Assembly: GCF_001659605.2 (NCBI RefSeq)
Contig: NC_035168.2
Span: forward strand, 9,046,058-9,110,057
DNA: 64,000 bases
Direction: 5' to 3'
Source of the DNA: Manihot esculenta
Lineage: Eukaryota; Streptophyta; Magnoliopsida; Malpighiales; Euphorbiaceae
Part shown: positions 32,723 through 43,488 of the stretch, piece by piece
Position numbering within the stretch: position 1 is the first letter of the stretch
Layout of the letters: each line of letters starts with the position of its first letter
Program-made: the position numbers and the translations under genes
Notes under the pieces: generated by a model
Database searches by the model: none
What the model saw: only the letters and a program-made list of their open reading frames with translations
Told to the model about the DNA's origin: nothing

Positions 32723-34449
32723 ATGACCAGATCTGAACACAGGGACACACTGCCCTTTGATCCAGAAATTGAACGCACTCTCAGAAGACTTAGAAAGCAA
32801 GCCGCAGAAGCTTCATCTGAAGCAACCGAATTTTGCCAACAAACCGCACCAATGGCTGAACATAATCCACAAGTTGCTGCCCCAAATGGACATGCTGTCC
32901 AGAATCAAATAGTCCAAGAAAATCCAGCAAATAGGCCTCAAGAACAAAGAGAAAGAACCATGAGAGAATTGGCCACTCCTGTAGGTGACTACGCACCACT
33001 TTGCATCACCTACCCACCTCTGACGGTTCCCTTTAAACTAAAGACAGGTTTGATACATATTCTCCCTAAGTTTAGAGGTAGAGAGAATGAAAATCCACAC
33101 AAACACTTGAAAGAATTCGCCATTATTTGTTCATCTATGAGACCTCAGGGTGTTTTTGAAGATGATATCAAGTTAAGAGCTTTTCCCTTTTCATTAGATG
33201 ACTTTGCTAAAGATTGGTTATTTTATTTGCCACCTGGATCCATAACTTCTTGGGATGACATGGTCAAAATATTTTTGAACAAATACTTCCCGACCCATAA
33301 ATCAATTGGCATCATAAGAGAAATCACAAGCATAAGACAAAAACCATCTGAAGATCTATATGATTATTGGGAAAGGTTTGAGAGACTTTGTACAGGATGC
33401 CCCCAACATGACATGACAAATAGAGCCCTCATTGAGTTCTTCTATGGTGGATTGTCTTCTTCGGAAAGAAAATTTATCGATGTAGCTTGTGGAGGATCCA
33501 TTAAAGACAAGACACCCAGACAGCTAAGAGAATTGATCTCCACTCTTGTAGCCTCAGACAATATGGAGAAGAAAAACAACTACAAAGAGCCAATGAGGTA
33601 AATTCTACTATTGTCTCTGAACTAACATATGTTATGAAAAGTTTTGCCATAGAATTAGCTCAACAGATGCAAGCACCCCAGCCATCAAGGCCATGTGGTA
33701 TCTGTTTATATGTGGGACACCCAACTGATCAATGCCCCACACTCCAAGAAGACCATCACCAAGCCAATACAATTGGGAGGTACAACAACCAGCCCAGATA
33801 TGATCCGTACTCCAATACCTATAATCCAGGTTGGAGAGACCATCCCAACTTCAGCTATGGAAAGGGCAACAATGATCAGAATCACCAAAGTTACCAAAGA
33901 AGCCAAGTCCAACCAGCACCACCAATGGACACTAATAATGAGGTAATGAAGACCTTGCAAATGATGCAACAACAGATGGGACAAATGGCCATCTCCATAA
34001 ATAGGCTTGAAGCTCAAGGAAAGTTGCCATCCCAAACTGAGGCAAATCCCAAATAAAATGTAAGTGCCATTACTTTGATAAGTGGGAAAGAACTTCAAGA
34101 TACTAGATGTGAGGAAGAAAGACAAGTTGCACCAAAGTCTACACCATCTGAAACACTTGCACAAGAGCCAAGGCAACCCGAAGCCTCTTCATCACACTCT
34201 GCACCACCTCCTGCGCAAAAAGCTGATCCAAAGGTAAGATTTCACATTCCACCTCCTTTTTCAAAAAGATTTGAAAGAACTCAAAAAGAAAAAGAGGAAA
34301 AGGAGATCCTTGGGACTTTCAGAAAAGTGGAAATCAACATACCACTGCTAGATGCTGTCAAGCAGATTCTTAGGTATGCAAAATTTCTGAAGGAACTTTA
34401 CACAAATAGAAGAAAGCTTGCTGAAAGAGAAAAAAGTAAGTATAGGTGA
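32723..34449 (+). pseudogene. Athila-B gag, with frameshifts and a stop
   Basis: Starts at ATG 32723 (MTRSEHRDTLPFDPEIERTL) and carries the full Athila Gag core (CITYPPL, LRAFPFSLDDFAKDW, KYFPTHKSIG). A 4-base deletion near 33559 relative to Athila-A shifts the frame. Gag continues in the next frame from about 33564 to a TAA at 34054, where Athila-A has a Gln codon. The nucleocapsid motif CGICLYVGHPTDQC is a complete C-x2-C-x4-H-x4-C knuckle, unlike A and D. An extra A in a poly-A run at about 34430 shifts the frame again at the gag-protease border. It lacks the P1 codons found in Athila-A gag. Confidence 0.85.
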
Positions 34450-34957
34450 GGTAGTTACTGCTGTTATTAAAAGAGAACTCCCTACCAAATGCAAGGATAA
34501 AGGTATGTTCGCTATCTCTTGTAAGATTGGGAATGTTGGTATCAAGAAAGCCATGTGTGATCTTGGTGCATCCATCAATGTTATGCCTCTCTCCATCTAT
34601 AAATCTCTGAATGCATGTGCTTTGAAAGAAATAAGAGTTGTGGTTCAACTAGCTGATAGATCTGTGGTATATCCCATAGGTGTTCTAGAAGATGTGTTAG
34701 TCCAAGTAGATGAACTTGTCTTCCCTGCAGATTTTTATGTGATTGATACTAAGGAAGATAGTTGTAGCACTAGTTCTGACATTCTTCTTGGACGTCCTTT
34801 CTTGAGTACTGCTAGAACTAAGATTGATGTGCATGATGGTACTCTCACTATGAAATTTGAAGGGGAAGTGATTAAATTTAATGTCTATGATGCTATGAAA
34901 TATCCACATGATATGTCCCCTGTTTATAGTCTTGATATTGTTGACTGCTTGAGTTAG
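34418..34957 (+). pseudogene. Athila-B aspartic protease
   Basis: Protease part of the polyprotein, in its own frame because of the upstream shift. It keeps the active site DLGASINVMP and the ILLGRPFLSTARTKIDVHDG block. It ends at a TAG (34955-34957) replacing Gln in the CLSQEIF peptide of Athila-A. The reading frame is otherwise continuous into the integrase, so this stop is the only break between the two. Confidence 0.85.
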
Positions 34958-36691
34958 GAAATTTTTAATGAAAATCAAGATAATATTCTTAACAGTGATT
35001 TCTGCAGAGATACTGGTCAGATACAGATTGATAGCCAGACAGAGCCAAAACTGAAAGAAACTGTCTGTAGCATCCAGCAGATAGTTTACAGTCAAGCACA
35101 GAATGAGGGAAACTCCCTCCAGACGGATGCACAGAAGAGCCTTGTGCCATCTGAAACACCTTCATGCGCAACTCTTCAGCTCCCAACGCAAAGCTCACCC
35201 GCCAATCCTCTTCTGCAGTCCAGTTTTGCGCACAAGGAGTCCTCTAAGGCCAGTCTTGTGCAAGGTAAACAATCTGAAACCCTTTCTGACAAGATTCCAA
35301 CACAAGCAAGCTCTTCTAGTCCTCATTTGCAACACCCTCCTGAATCTGAAGAATGTAAGGATGATCTCCTTGAACAAATCTTCCTTGCTCAAACTGACGA
35401 ACTATGGTACGCAGAGATGGTAAACTACTTGGCCACAGGTAACTTACCCTCTGACATGCCAAGGCACACTAAAGACAAGATAAAGAAAGATGTCAAATAC
35501 TATGTTTGGGATGAGCCATATTTGTGGAAACATTGTGCTGATCAGATGATAAGGAGATGTATACCAGACCAAGAAATAGCTTATGTTCTTACTTTTTGTC
35601 ATTCATATAGTTGTGGTGGACACTTTGGTCCAAGAAAGACTGCTTATAAAATACTTGAAAGTGGCCTGTTTTGGCCCACTATTTTTCGAGATGCTTTTCT
35701 GTTTTACAGATCTTGTGCTAGGTGTCAACAGACTGGAAATCTGAGCAAAAGGAATCAAATGCCACAGAACCCCATCATGGTCTGCGAGGTGTTTGATGTA
35801 TGGGGTATAGACTTCATGGGCCCCTTCCCACCATCCTTTGGATACACTTACATCATCCTTGCAGTGGATTATGTATCCAAGTGGGTGGAAGCTAGAGCAA
35901 CAAAGATCGATGATGCAAAGGCAGTAGTTGACTTTGTTAAGACCAACATCTTCACCAGACATGGAGTACCAAAAGCAATCATCAGTGATAGAGGGACCCA
36001 CTTTTGCAACAAGGTAGTGGAAAGCCTTCTCAGAAAGCACAATGTGATCCATAGAACATCCACAGCCTACCACCCTCAGACAAATGGGCAAGCTGAAGTG
36101 TCCAACAGAGAGATAAAGGCCATCTTAGAAAAAACAGTGTCCCCCAACCGAAAGGATTGGAGTTCACGTTTGGAAGATGCTTTATGGGCCTACAGGACAG
36201 CCTACAAGACCCCCATAGGTATGTCCCCTTATAGATTGGTCTATGGAAAAGCTTGTCACCTTCCAGTTGAACTTGAACACAAGCCATATTGGGCTGTAAA
36301 GAATTGCAACATGGACCTCAAAGAAGCTGGACACCATCGCAAGTTGCAACTACAAGAGCTAGAAGAGATAAGACGAGATGCATATGAGAACTCTTGGAAC
36401 TACAAAACAAAAACCAAAGCCTCCCATGACAGTCATCTTTCAAGAAAACAATTTGAGGTTGGTGATAAAGTTTTACTCTTTGACTCTCGTTTGAAATTGT
36501 TTCTAGGAAAGCTACGATCTAGGTGGATTGGACCATTCATTGTGGAACATGTCTACCCCCATGGAGCTGTAGACATCAAAAGCATAGAAACTGAAAAAAT
36601 CTTCAAAGTAAATGGGCATCGATTGAAACCATATTATGAAGGATTCGCAGTTCAAGTAGTGGAAGAAATTCCACTCTCTCGGTCTGAATAG
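34958..36691 (+). CDS. Athila-B linker and integrase, long open frame
   Basis: Open to the TAG at 36689-36691. The first part (to about 35350) is a Ser/Gln/Pro-rich linker with no similarity to RT or RNase H. Integrase follows: [12 protein letters not shown], a zinc region with intact CARCQQ, and a core with D (WGIDFMGPF), D (ISDRGTHF) and E ([10 protein letters not shown]), all present. The tail runs to [12 protein letters not shown]. No internal stop. It would have been translated as part of gag-protease-integrase. Whether a protein is made today is unknown. Confidence 0.8.
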   Translation, partial: EIFNENQDNILNSDFCRDTGQIQIDSQTEPKLKETVCSIQQIVYSQAQNEGNSLQTDAQKSLVPSETPSCATLQLPTQSSPANPLLQSSFAHKESSKASLVQGKQSETLSDKIPTQASSSSPHLQHPPESEECKDDLLEQIFLAQTDELWYAEMVNYLATGNLPSDMPRHTKDKIKKDVKYYVWDEPYLWKHCADQMIRRCIPDQEIAYVLTFCHSYSCGGHFGPRKTAYKILESGLFWPTIFRDAFLFYRSCARCQQTGNLSKRNQMPQNPIMVCEVFDVWGIDFMGPFPPSFGYTYIILAVDYVSKWVEARATKIDDAKAVVDFVKTNIFTRHGVPKAIISDRGTHFCNKVVESLLRKHNVIHRTSTAYHPQTNGQAEVSNREIKAILEKTVSPNRKDWSSRLEDALWAYRTAYKTPIGMSPYRLVYGKACHLPVELEHKPYWAVKNCNMDLKEAGHHRKLQLQELEEIRRDAYENSWNYKTKTKASHDSHLSRKQFEVGDKVLLFDSRLKLFLGKLRSRWIGPFIVEHVYPHGAVDIKSIETEKIFKVNGHRLKPYYEGFAVQVVEEIPLSRSE

Positions 36692-37731
36692 TGATCATGC
36701 CATGCACACCACACCCCAGGGGAGTACTCAGTTTCATTTGTTCTCTTCTCTTCTCTTCTCTTCTTCTCTCTTCTTTTACATTGAGGACAATGCATGATTT
36801 AAGTGTGGGGGTGCATATCTCTTCTTCCTCTTCTCTTTTTCTTTCTTTCTATCTTCTTCTTCTCTCTTTTGCAATTTCTCCTTTCAGATTTTTTTCAAAA
36901 AAAAAAAAAATCCTTTCAGTTATGCGATTTATGCTTTCTTTTAGTTTATTTTTACTTTCAATAATACACACACAACCACAACCTTTTTTTTTCTTTTTGT
37001 TTTGCTCTACTCAAACTGATGAACTATGTTGAATGAGTCTTTCTTTCCATGACCCCATTGATGTGAAAACTCTTTAAACTTATGTTGAATCACTTGCAGT
37101 GGGTTATATTCATGTTTGAGAATTGCCTTTTGAATTGAATCTTTGAGTTTGCCATGGTGAAAAATATATTGATGACCCTCAATTGATTGAGAATAAATTA
37201 AAGTTGTGTGAATGAACTTAATGTGACTTGATTTAGCAATTGGTGATGATTTGCCCAAATCATTGAGAGAAAGAAAATTTAGCAAAGGCAAAGATCTCAA
37301 AAGCACAAAAAAATGTTCCAATAAAAGAGCTAGTAGCCTCTTGGAAAGGTGATCAACTGAGTAACTGGGGGTGGGTATCACAAATATGTACCTTCACGTC
37401 AAAAGGTTGGTGATTTTTTCAAGCAAAATCAAAGTGCAAAAAGCCTGAATAAAGTACTTCAAGGTAAGGGCAAGCCAATCCAAAAGCTAGAAAAAGTCTT
37501 AACAAATTAATGTGCATGTCTCTCTTGGGAAAAACAAATCCTAGCCATGGTAAGCAAAAGGAAACAAGGAAAAGAGGTGAGTAATCTTCATGCATATATT
37601 CTTCACTGCAATGATTCAAAATAGGGGTTTAGAGTAAGAGTTTAAGTGGAAATAAGGATCTAGAGTGAGAAAGCTTGTTTGACTATGTTTATTTGCTTGA
37701 GGACAAGCAAAAGGCTAAGTGTGGAGGTATT
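36692..37731 (+). other. Athila-B 3' noncoding region with paired polypurine blocks
   Basis: No gene. TTGAGGACAA...AAGTGTGGGGG at 36781-36812 and TTGAGGACAA...AAGTGTGGAGG at 37697-37728 lie about 0.9 kb apart, the second abutting the LTR. It includes TTCTC repeats near 36743-36775, an A run near 36897-36910, and a single P2 copy at 37248-37261. Confidence 0.75.
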
Positions 37732-39445
37732 TGATAGAGCATAATTTAGTCCATTTTATATTAATATTATTGATAAATATTTATATGATTTCTGCTTAAT
37801 TTATTGCTTTTAATATTATTTTACAGAAAATGGTGTAAAAGGACAATGTGGAGAAAATGCCCCTAAAACTGCCTTATTGGAGCAAAGAATGAGGAAAAGA
37901 TTTTTGAAATATTCAAGCAACTTGGGCCCGCTTATGGACAGCCCGCTCTTGCACCTTGGGCCCACGAAAGCATTTCAATGCTCACTCCAACTGCAGCCCA
38001 TTCGCACTTGCACGTGGAATGCACCTCACCAACGCACAAATGCCCGCACATGCACCATGGAGCAATTCACCTCACCAAAGCAATTGGACCTTCATCACTC
38101 ACGCTCACCAGCACTCCACCGTGGACAGCCCATTCACGTGAGAGGACCGAATTCACGCACCCGCGCATTCCTTCACCTTGGGCCAAGCGCGGCTTGGACC
38201 CACCACACGCAGCCCACTCACGCAGTACCCGCGCACTCCTTCACCATGGACCAGCACGCCGCAAATTCCTGCACATGGGCAGAGACCGCACACCAATCTT
38301 CATCCAGCATGGGCCCCGCCAAGGCGCTTCAACGAGCCCGCGTATGGACGGCCATTCCTGCAGATGGACCAGTGCGCTCCCACTTCAACTCCAGCGCACG
38401 AGGGAAGCAATTAAACCCTAAATCAGCTCCTCTCCTATAAAAAGGACCTTAAGTGGCCAAGGACAGACAACTCACAATCACTTCAATTCGGCAATTTCCG
38501 CAAGAAGGCAGAAGGCAGAAGGCAGAAATCGTCCTCTTTTCCTTTTATTTTTCTGTTTTCAATTCAGTCAATGAGTGGCTGATTTTCTTAATTCTAGTTG
38601 AGGATTGGTTGAAACTAAGGTTGTTTAATGGGTTATGAGATCTGAACATAAATTATTGTCTTTGGTTTTGTTCAATATTTATGCAATTGATGCTTTAATT
38701 ACATGATTACTTTGTTGTTTTGATCAAATTGGCCACTTGATTTTAATTGCAAAGTTAATTGATTGTTAGTTGGGATTATTTTTAGTCCGTAATTGCTGAA
38801 AATATTCTGACCTTAGAATACTTGGTGTGAAAACCAAGGAATTGCATGATCTAGCGTTATCTCCATACGTTTGGGTAGTTAGGATTGGATCTCTCTATTT
38901 CTTTATGCAATTGACAATTGTTTTGATGTCTATGGCCCAAGGACGTTCCTTGGCAATTTGTTAATCAATAATTGATTAGAGGACGTTCCTTAATTAATTT
39001 AATCATAAGGAGAGACATGCTGGTGAGAAGCGTCTTCCACCCCCATAACTAATCTATTGAACCAATCAAGATAATCTAAGTTTCAATGATCAATCCAAAC
39101 AACCAAAGTGGATCCATATCTTCAACTAGACTTTTCTCATATTGATTTCCTCTTTTATTTTAATTATTCTCTTTCTATTATTATTCTCATTATTAGTTAC
39201 TACAATCAATCTCAAACCCCCCCATTTTACTTTTACTGCAATTTATTTTTGCTTTCAGTTTATCTCGTTTGATCCCACTTTCAGTTTTTTTTATCTCATT
39301 TTTAGTTTATTTTCTTGGTCATAAAAAGAGAAATAGGTGAGTTCTCAATTCCCTGTGGATTCGATCCTTTCACCACTATCTGCAGTTGTAAATTGTTGAT
39401 AACCAGAAAGGTTATTTTTGACCGGTTTCGACAACCGCACAGTCA
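37732..39445 (+). repeat. Athila-B 3' LTR
   Basis: TGATAGAGCATAATTTAG to CGCACAGTCA, 1714 bp. Differences from the 5' LTR are few, for example an extra GCAGAAG repeat near 38508 and scattered substitutions. The GC-rich cassette is at about 37925-38425, and CCAAGGACGTTCCTTGG at about 38937-38953. Confidence 0.95.
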
Positions 39446-40087
39446 TAACCCAACATGCAATAAAAGCAACGCACAAGAGAAAGCATACATCAACACAAAT
39501 AGACTCAAACCTTAGAACCTTAGGATAAACACATACATGCATCATCAACCATTCCTTAAACCCCTTTAAAAACTTGCTGGAAATTCTCAGAAAACCGAAG
39601 GAAAGCAAAGATTGAACTTACCTCTTGAAGGACAAGGGAAACACAGGAATTAAAGCTTGTAGAAGAGGAAAAAAAATGATTCTCAGAAGGTCTCCACGAT
39701 TGAAAACTTTAGGTTTGACCTCAAATCTTCAAAACCATAGAAGAAAAACATGAAATCTTGTGGGATTTGGAGAAATTCGACAAAAATGCCTCAAAGGATG
39801 CATGAACTCACCTCTGCCCAAAAATGAGGAGAGAAACCTTCACATTTTTTGGTGGATGGCCTTTTATTGGTGGCTGAGGAAGCCATGTTCGGCGGCCGAA
39901 CCTAAGGATTCCTCAAGACTCTTTCCTCTTTTCTTTTAACACGATTCCAAACAATAAAACCCAAAAATTCATTTTATAAAAACCTTATTTTACCCTTTTA
40001 AAGATTCCAGTTTTGAGATTCCAAATTTCGATGGAGATTCTGCTGAAAAGTGGAAATTTCGATGCCGGAGTTTAGCCGAATATTACA
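39446..40087 (-). repeat. E2 5' LTR, piece 3 of 3
   Basis: The remaining outer part of the inverted E2 LTR. It has the CTTACCTCTTGAAG block, the inverted TATA-like GGCCTTTTATTGGTGGCTG, one P1 copy near 39889 and the inverted LTR start GCCGAATATTACA at 40087. Athila-C gag begins directly after it. Confidence 0.85.
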
Positions 40088-40822
40088 CGATCCTTTTTCA
40101 AATACGTATAATCCAAGATGGAGAAACCGCCCGAATTAGCTATAAGCAACAAAATCTTCAAAGCTATCAGCCTAAACAAATTCAGCAGCAGCAACAAGCG
40201 TCTTCGTCTAATTTAGGTATGTCCTTGGAAGACATTGTTAAGAGTTAAATACTTAATAATTTCAATAGGAGACTCAACAATTTCAACATGATACCCGAAT
40301 GAGTTTTCATAATCTAAAAATACAAATGAGTCAATTGATAGTATCAATGAACAAAATGGAAAATCAAGGTAAACTACCCTCTCAGGCCATAGTAAACCCC
40401 AAGCAGAATGTAAGTGCTATTACATTGAGAAGTGAAAACGAGTTGCTGCAAAATCATCATGAGGTAAGTCGTGGGCACAAAGAAAGTGCAAACTTGGAAA
40501 ATGAAATTCCAGCACTTGAAATAAACAATAAATCGACATTATCACCTAAACAAGCTAAACATGATGATCTCATAATCAAACCTCCTTTTCCTCCAAGTCC
40601 AAAATGAAGAAAGAATAGAAGGAGATCATTGAGAGATTTTACAAAGTAGAGGTAAATATATCATTGCTTGATGCAATTAAACAGGTGCCTCACTATGCAA
40701 AATTCTTAAGGAAATTATGCACCAAAAAGAAGAAGCTAGTAGGTTATCAAAAGGTTTATATGGATAAAAATATTTCTGCTATGTTCCAAATGAAGCTTCC
40801 TACTAAATGCAAGGATTAAGGT
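40088..40822 (+). pseudogene. Athila-C gag C-terminal remnant
   Basis: Fragments line up with the other Athila gags: SNTYNPRWRNRPN at the E2 junction, MSQLIVSMNKMENQGKLPSQ, NPKQNVSAITLRSENEL, then DAIKQVPHYAKFLRKLCTKKKKL. Several stops (for example near 40136 and 40246) and a frame change separate them. Gln-rich runs lie at about 40180-40200. Not functional. Confidence 0.75.
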
Positions 40823-41278
40823 ATGTTTGCTATTTCTAGTAAAATTGTCAATATTGGTGTGAGAAAAGTAATGTGTGATTTAGGTGCATCAATAAATATC
40901 ATGCCTTTGTCAGTTTTTCAATCTTTAAATATTGGTCCATTAAAAGAAACGGGTGTAGTGATTCAAATGGCTTACCGCTCTATTATTTATCCTGATGGGG
41001 TGCTAGAGGATGTTTTAGTACAATTAAATAATTTGATATTCCCTGCTGATTTTTACATGGTTCCTACGGAGGATAATAAATTATTAAATTCTTGTGATAT
41101 TTTTTTAGGGAGACCCTTTTTATCTATTGCTAGAACGAAAATAAATGTTTATGATGACACTTTCACCATAGAGTTTGGTAGGGAAGTCATTGAATTTAAT
41201 GTTTATGATAATGTGAAATACCCTAGTAATGTTTCTAGTGTGTGTAAAGTGGATGCCAGTAAATCTCTAGTTCAGTAA
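40823..41278 (+). pseudogene. Athila-C aspartic protease domain
   Basis: A 151-codon open piece with active site DLGASINIMPLS and the IFLGRPFLSIARTKINVYDD block, similar to Athila-A and -B protease. A stop just upstream (KCKD, then a stop, near 40818) separates it from gag. The catalytic Asp is retained. Confidence 0.8.
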
Positions 41279-41700
41279 GTGTTTAAATTGGAATATGGAG
41301 ATGAGTTGAATACTAAACTTTATGAGAATTTTGGAAAATCCAACTCAATGAATATGAAGAAAATTTTTTATTGTTTAAAAGAAGTGGTATATAAATGAAA
41401 AGCAAACAAACCATTACACCATATTGCTTCTATTGAGGAATCACCTATTATCTATACTAAATTTTCACCTTCTATTGTGCAAGGAATAAAAGTGGAATTG
41501 AAATTACTGTCCGGTCAACTACCTCCATTCATAAATGAGAATCGCACTTCATACAGTTTGAAATTGTCATTCCAATAAGTATTTCTCAAGCCATTTTATA
41601 AAGAGTTCAAGGTGGAACCAGCTAAGGAGATCACTTTAACTGATCCAACACCAAATTGTCTGATAGCCACGATATTTAAATAGAGTCTAGTTACGACTAT
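41279..41700 (+). pseudogene. Athila-C pol remnant: RT lead-in joined to integrase tail
   Basis: After protease, a short stretch (VELKLLSGQLPPFINEN, about 41488-41540) resembles the region just before RT. It is followed after a stop by FLKPFYKEFKVEPAKEITLTDP, which resembles the very end of Athila integrase. The 2 kb or more of RT, RNase H and integrase expected between them is absent, implying a single large deletion. Confidence 0.55.
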
Positions 41701-41763
41701 AAACTACAACTACTCCAGCCATTCTCTAGTTAGATTTTATTTCTTTTATTCAAAAAATAATAG

Positions 41764-41766
<3 letters not shown>

Positions 41767-41832
<66 letters not shown>
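41767..41832. repeat. (AT)n microsatellite
   Basis: About 33 uninterrupted AT units between the integrase tail and the env-like frame of Athila-C. The sequence on both sides is ordinary A/T-rich noncoding DNA. Confidence 0.98.
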
Positions 41833-41834
<2 letters not shown>

Positions 41835-43488
41835 GATTCCGCAAGGATATGTTTATATTTTTCATTATGCCTATAACCAACCCCACGTTGGATAACAAGG
41901 TTGTCCTGCTGTTCTGATTTTTACTTATTTATGTTTTATTTGTTTCATTTAATTTTAATTTCCAGTCTTCTTCTTCAGTGGTAATCTTTAGATTTTATAG
42001 GTTTGTGTTTTTTTTCTCCATATCCAAAATGGTGTGTTTTGGTGTAGGAGATAGTATTAGGGTTATATCAGTAAATGTTTCCCTTTTTACTCTTTATTTT
42101 TCACTTTTTACTCTTCCTAAACCTAAATCAATTTTCTCTCTTCTCTCTCTTTCAGCAGCCGCATATCACATACTCTCATAGGTCCTAAACACAGATCCTC
42201 CTCAACCACCACTAACGACCGGCAAGTTTGAACCTTCAACGGTCGCAACCTGTCGCGCCCTGAACCACCAACACCATCGCCGAAGTCTCACTAGATTGCA
42301 TCACTTCTATCATCGCAGGTCCTTCACACGATGTCGTAGCCACGACAAGCCATCATCGACACACCAGATTGCTTTGCTTCTTCCATCGCGAGTCCCTTAC
42401 GTTCCAATGTTGTTGCCTCCTCTCCACCTCATGACCAGCCACAGTTGCACAATGCACCAGCGATAAACCACTTACCCGCGTCGCCCGATGACACTACCAC
42501 TGCCAACAACCTCCTCACTCCCCCAACGCGGTTGTCTCCTCTCCTGCCGATTCATCCTCATCAGCCACCATCGACGACGAACATCTTTCTGCCAGTTTGC
42601 TTCACTCCACCTTTACTTCTTCTATGGGAGATCATTCTCCTGCATCTCTAGCAAATAACCCCGCCATGGTAAATGTCTCTATTGTTGGTACACGGTCATG
42701 CCTTGGAAGGGGTAGGCATCACCTACCTCCGGCTCCATCACAGTTAAACGGTAACTCTCATTTTACAGATGCAAAAGAAAAAGCAAGGTATATTGTAGTT
42801 ACAACTCTTCCTATTGTACAAGGTACAGTCTTATATGATCCTACTGTGCAAGAATTAAATTTAAATGTGAATGTTTTAATTATGAATATTGTTTGGGAAA
42901 ATTTCTTTGCCATTAACTGTCCCATCTACTATGAACTTATATGGGAATTTTATTCCATATTCTCTGTTGATTCACTAACTGATTGCACACTCGATACTAT
43001 TGAGGTTGTCAAATTTAGATTAATGGGTCAATGATTTGCATATTCACTCACTGAGTTTAATAGAATACTTGGGCTGATTGATGATGAATCTGCACACTCG
43101 AAAACTTATTTGCATGCATACACTAACATATGCAATGACTTTAACCCACAGATAGTGCATGAACTACTCACACATCGACCACCAGCATCTTTTAATCCTG
43201 AAAAATCGAGTGATTCATATTTACATTCACCTACACTGATCTATTTGCACCATTTGCTTGCATATTCTTTTTTAGGAAGGAAGGATTCTCTTGGGATCCT
43301 ATCTAAGACTGAAGTATTTTTTCTATGGTACATGACTGAGACTAAAAGGGTCAATTTGGGTTCTTTTATTGCTTCACAGATATGCACTACTGTTAATTGT
43401 CGTAGACCTGTAATTCTAGGACACATAGTCACCCACATTACTTTACATGAAGGATTGATTGACTTAACAAATAATGATTTGCATAAAG

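Larger units (their letters stand above)
30953..39445 (+). mobile_element. Athila-B: Athila-class element lacking RT and RNase H
   Basis: LTRs 30953-32671 and 37732-39445, with a perfect TAACC duplication (30948-30952 and 39446-39450). The primer site is followed by gag, protease, linker, integrase and a 3' noncoding region. As in Athila-A, RT and RNase H are absent between protease and integrase. Breaks are few, and the two LTRs look very similar by eye, so insertion seems relatively recent. Confidence 0.95.
6566..40087 (-). mobile_element. E2: minus-strand Tekay element, split by E1, Athila-A and Athila-B
   Basis: Pieces in order on the plus strand are gag (6566-8551), leader (8552-8694 and 18332-18445), and LTR (18446-19588, 30639-30952, 39446-40087). 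The three LTR pieces join in the same order as the uninterrupted Tekay LTR at 55259-57250 and total about 2.1 kb, the usual length. The far end of the LTR reads TATTACA at 40087, the complement of the TGTAATA start. Protease, RT, integrase and the second LTR lie beyond Athila-D, outside the window. To the right it borders Athila-C gag. Confidence 0.85.
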
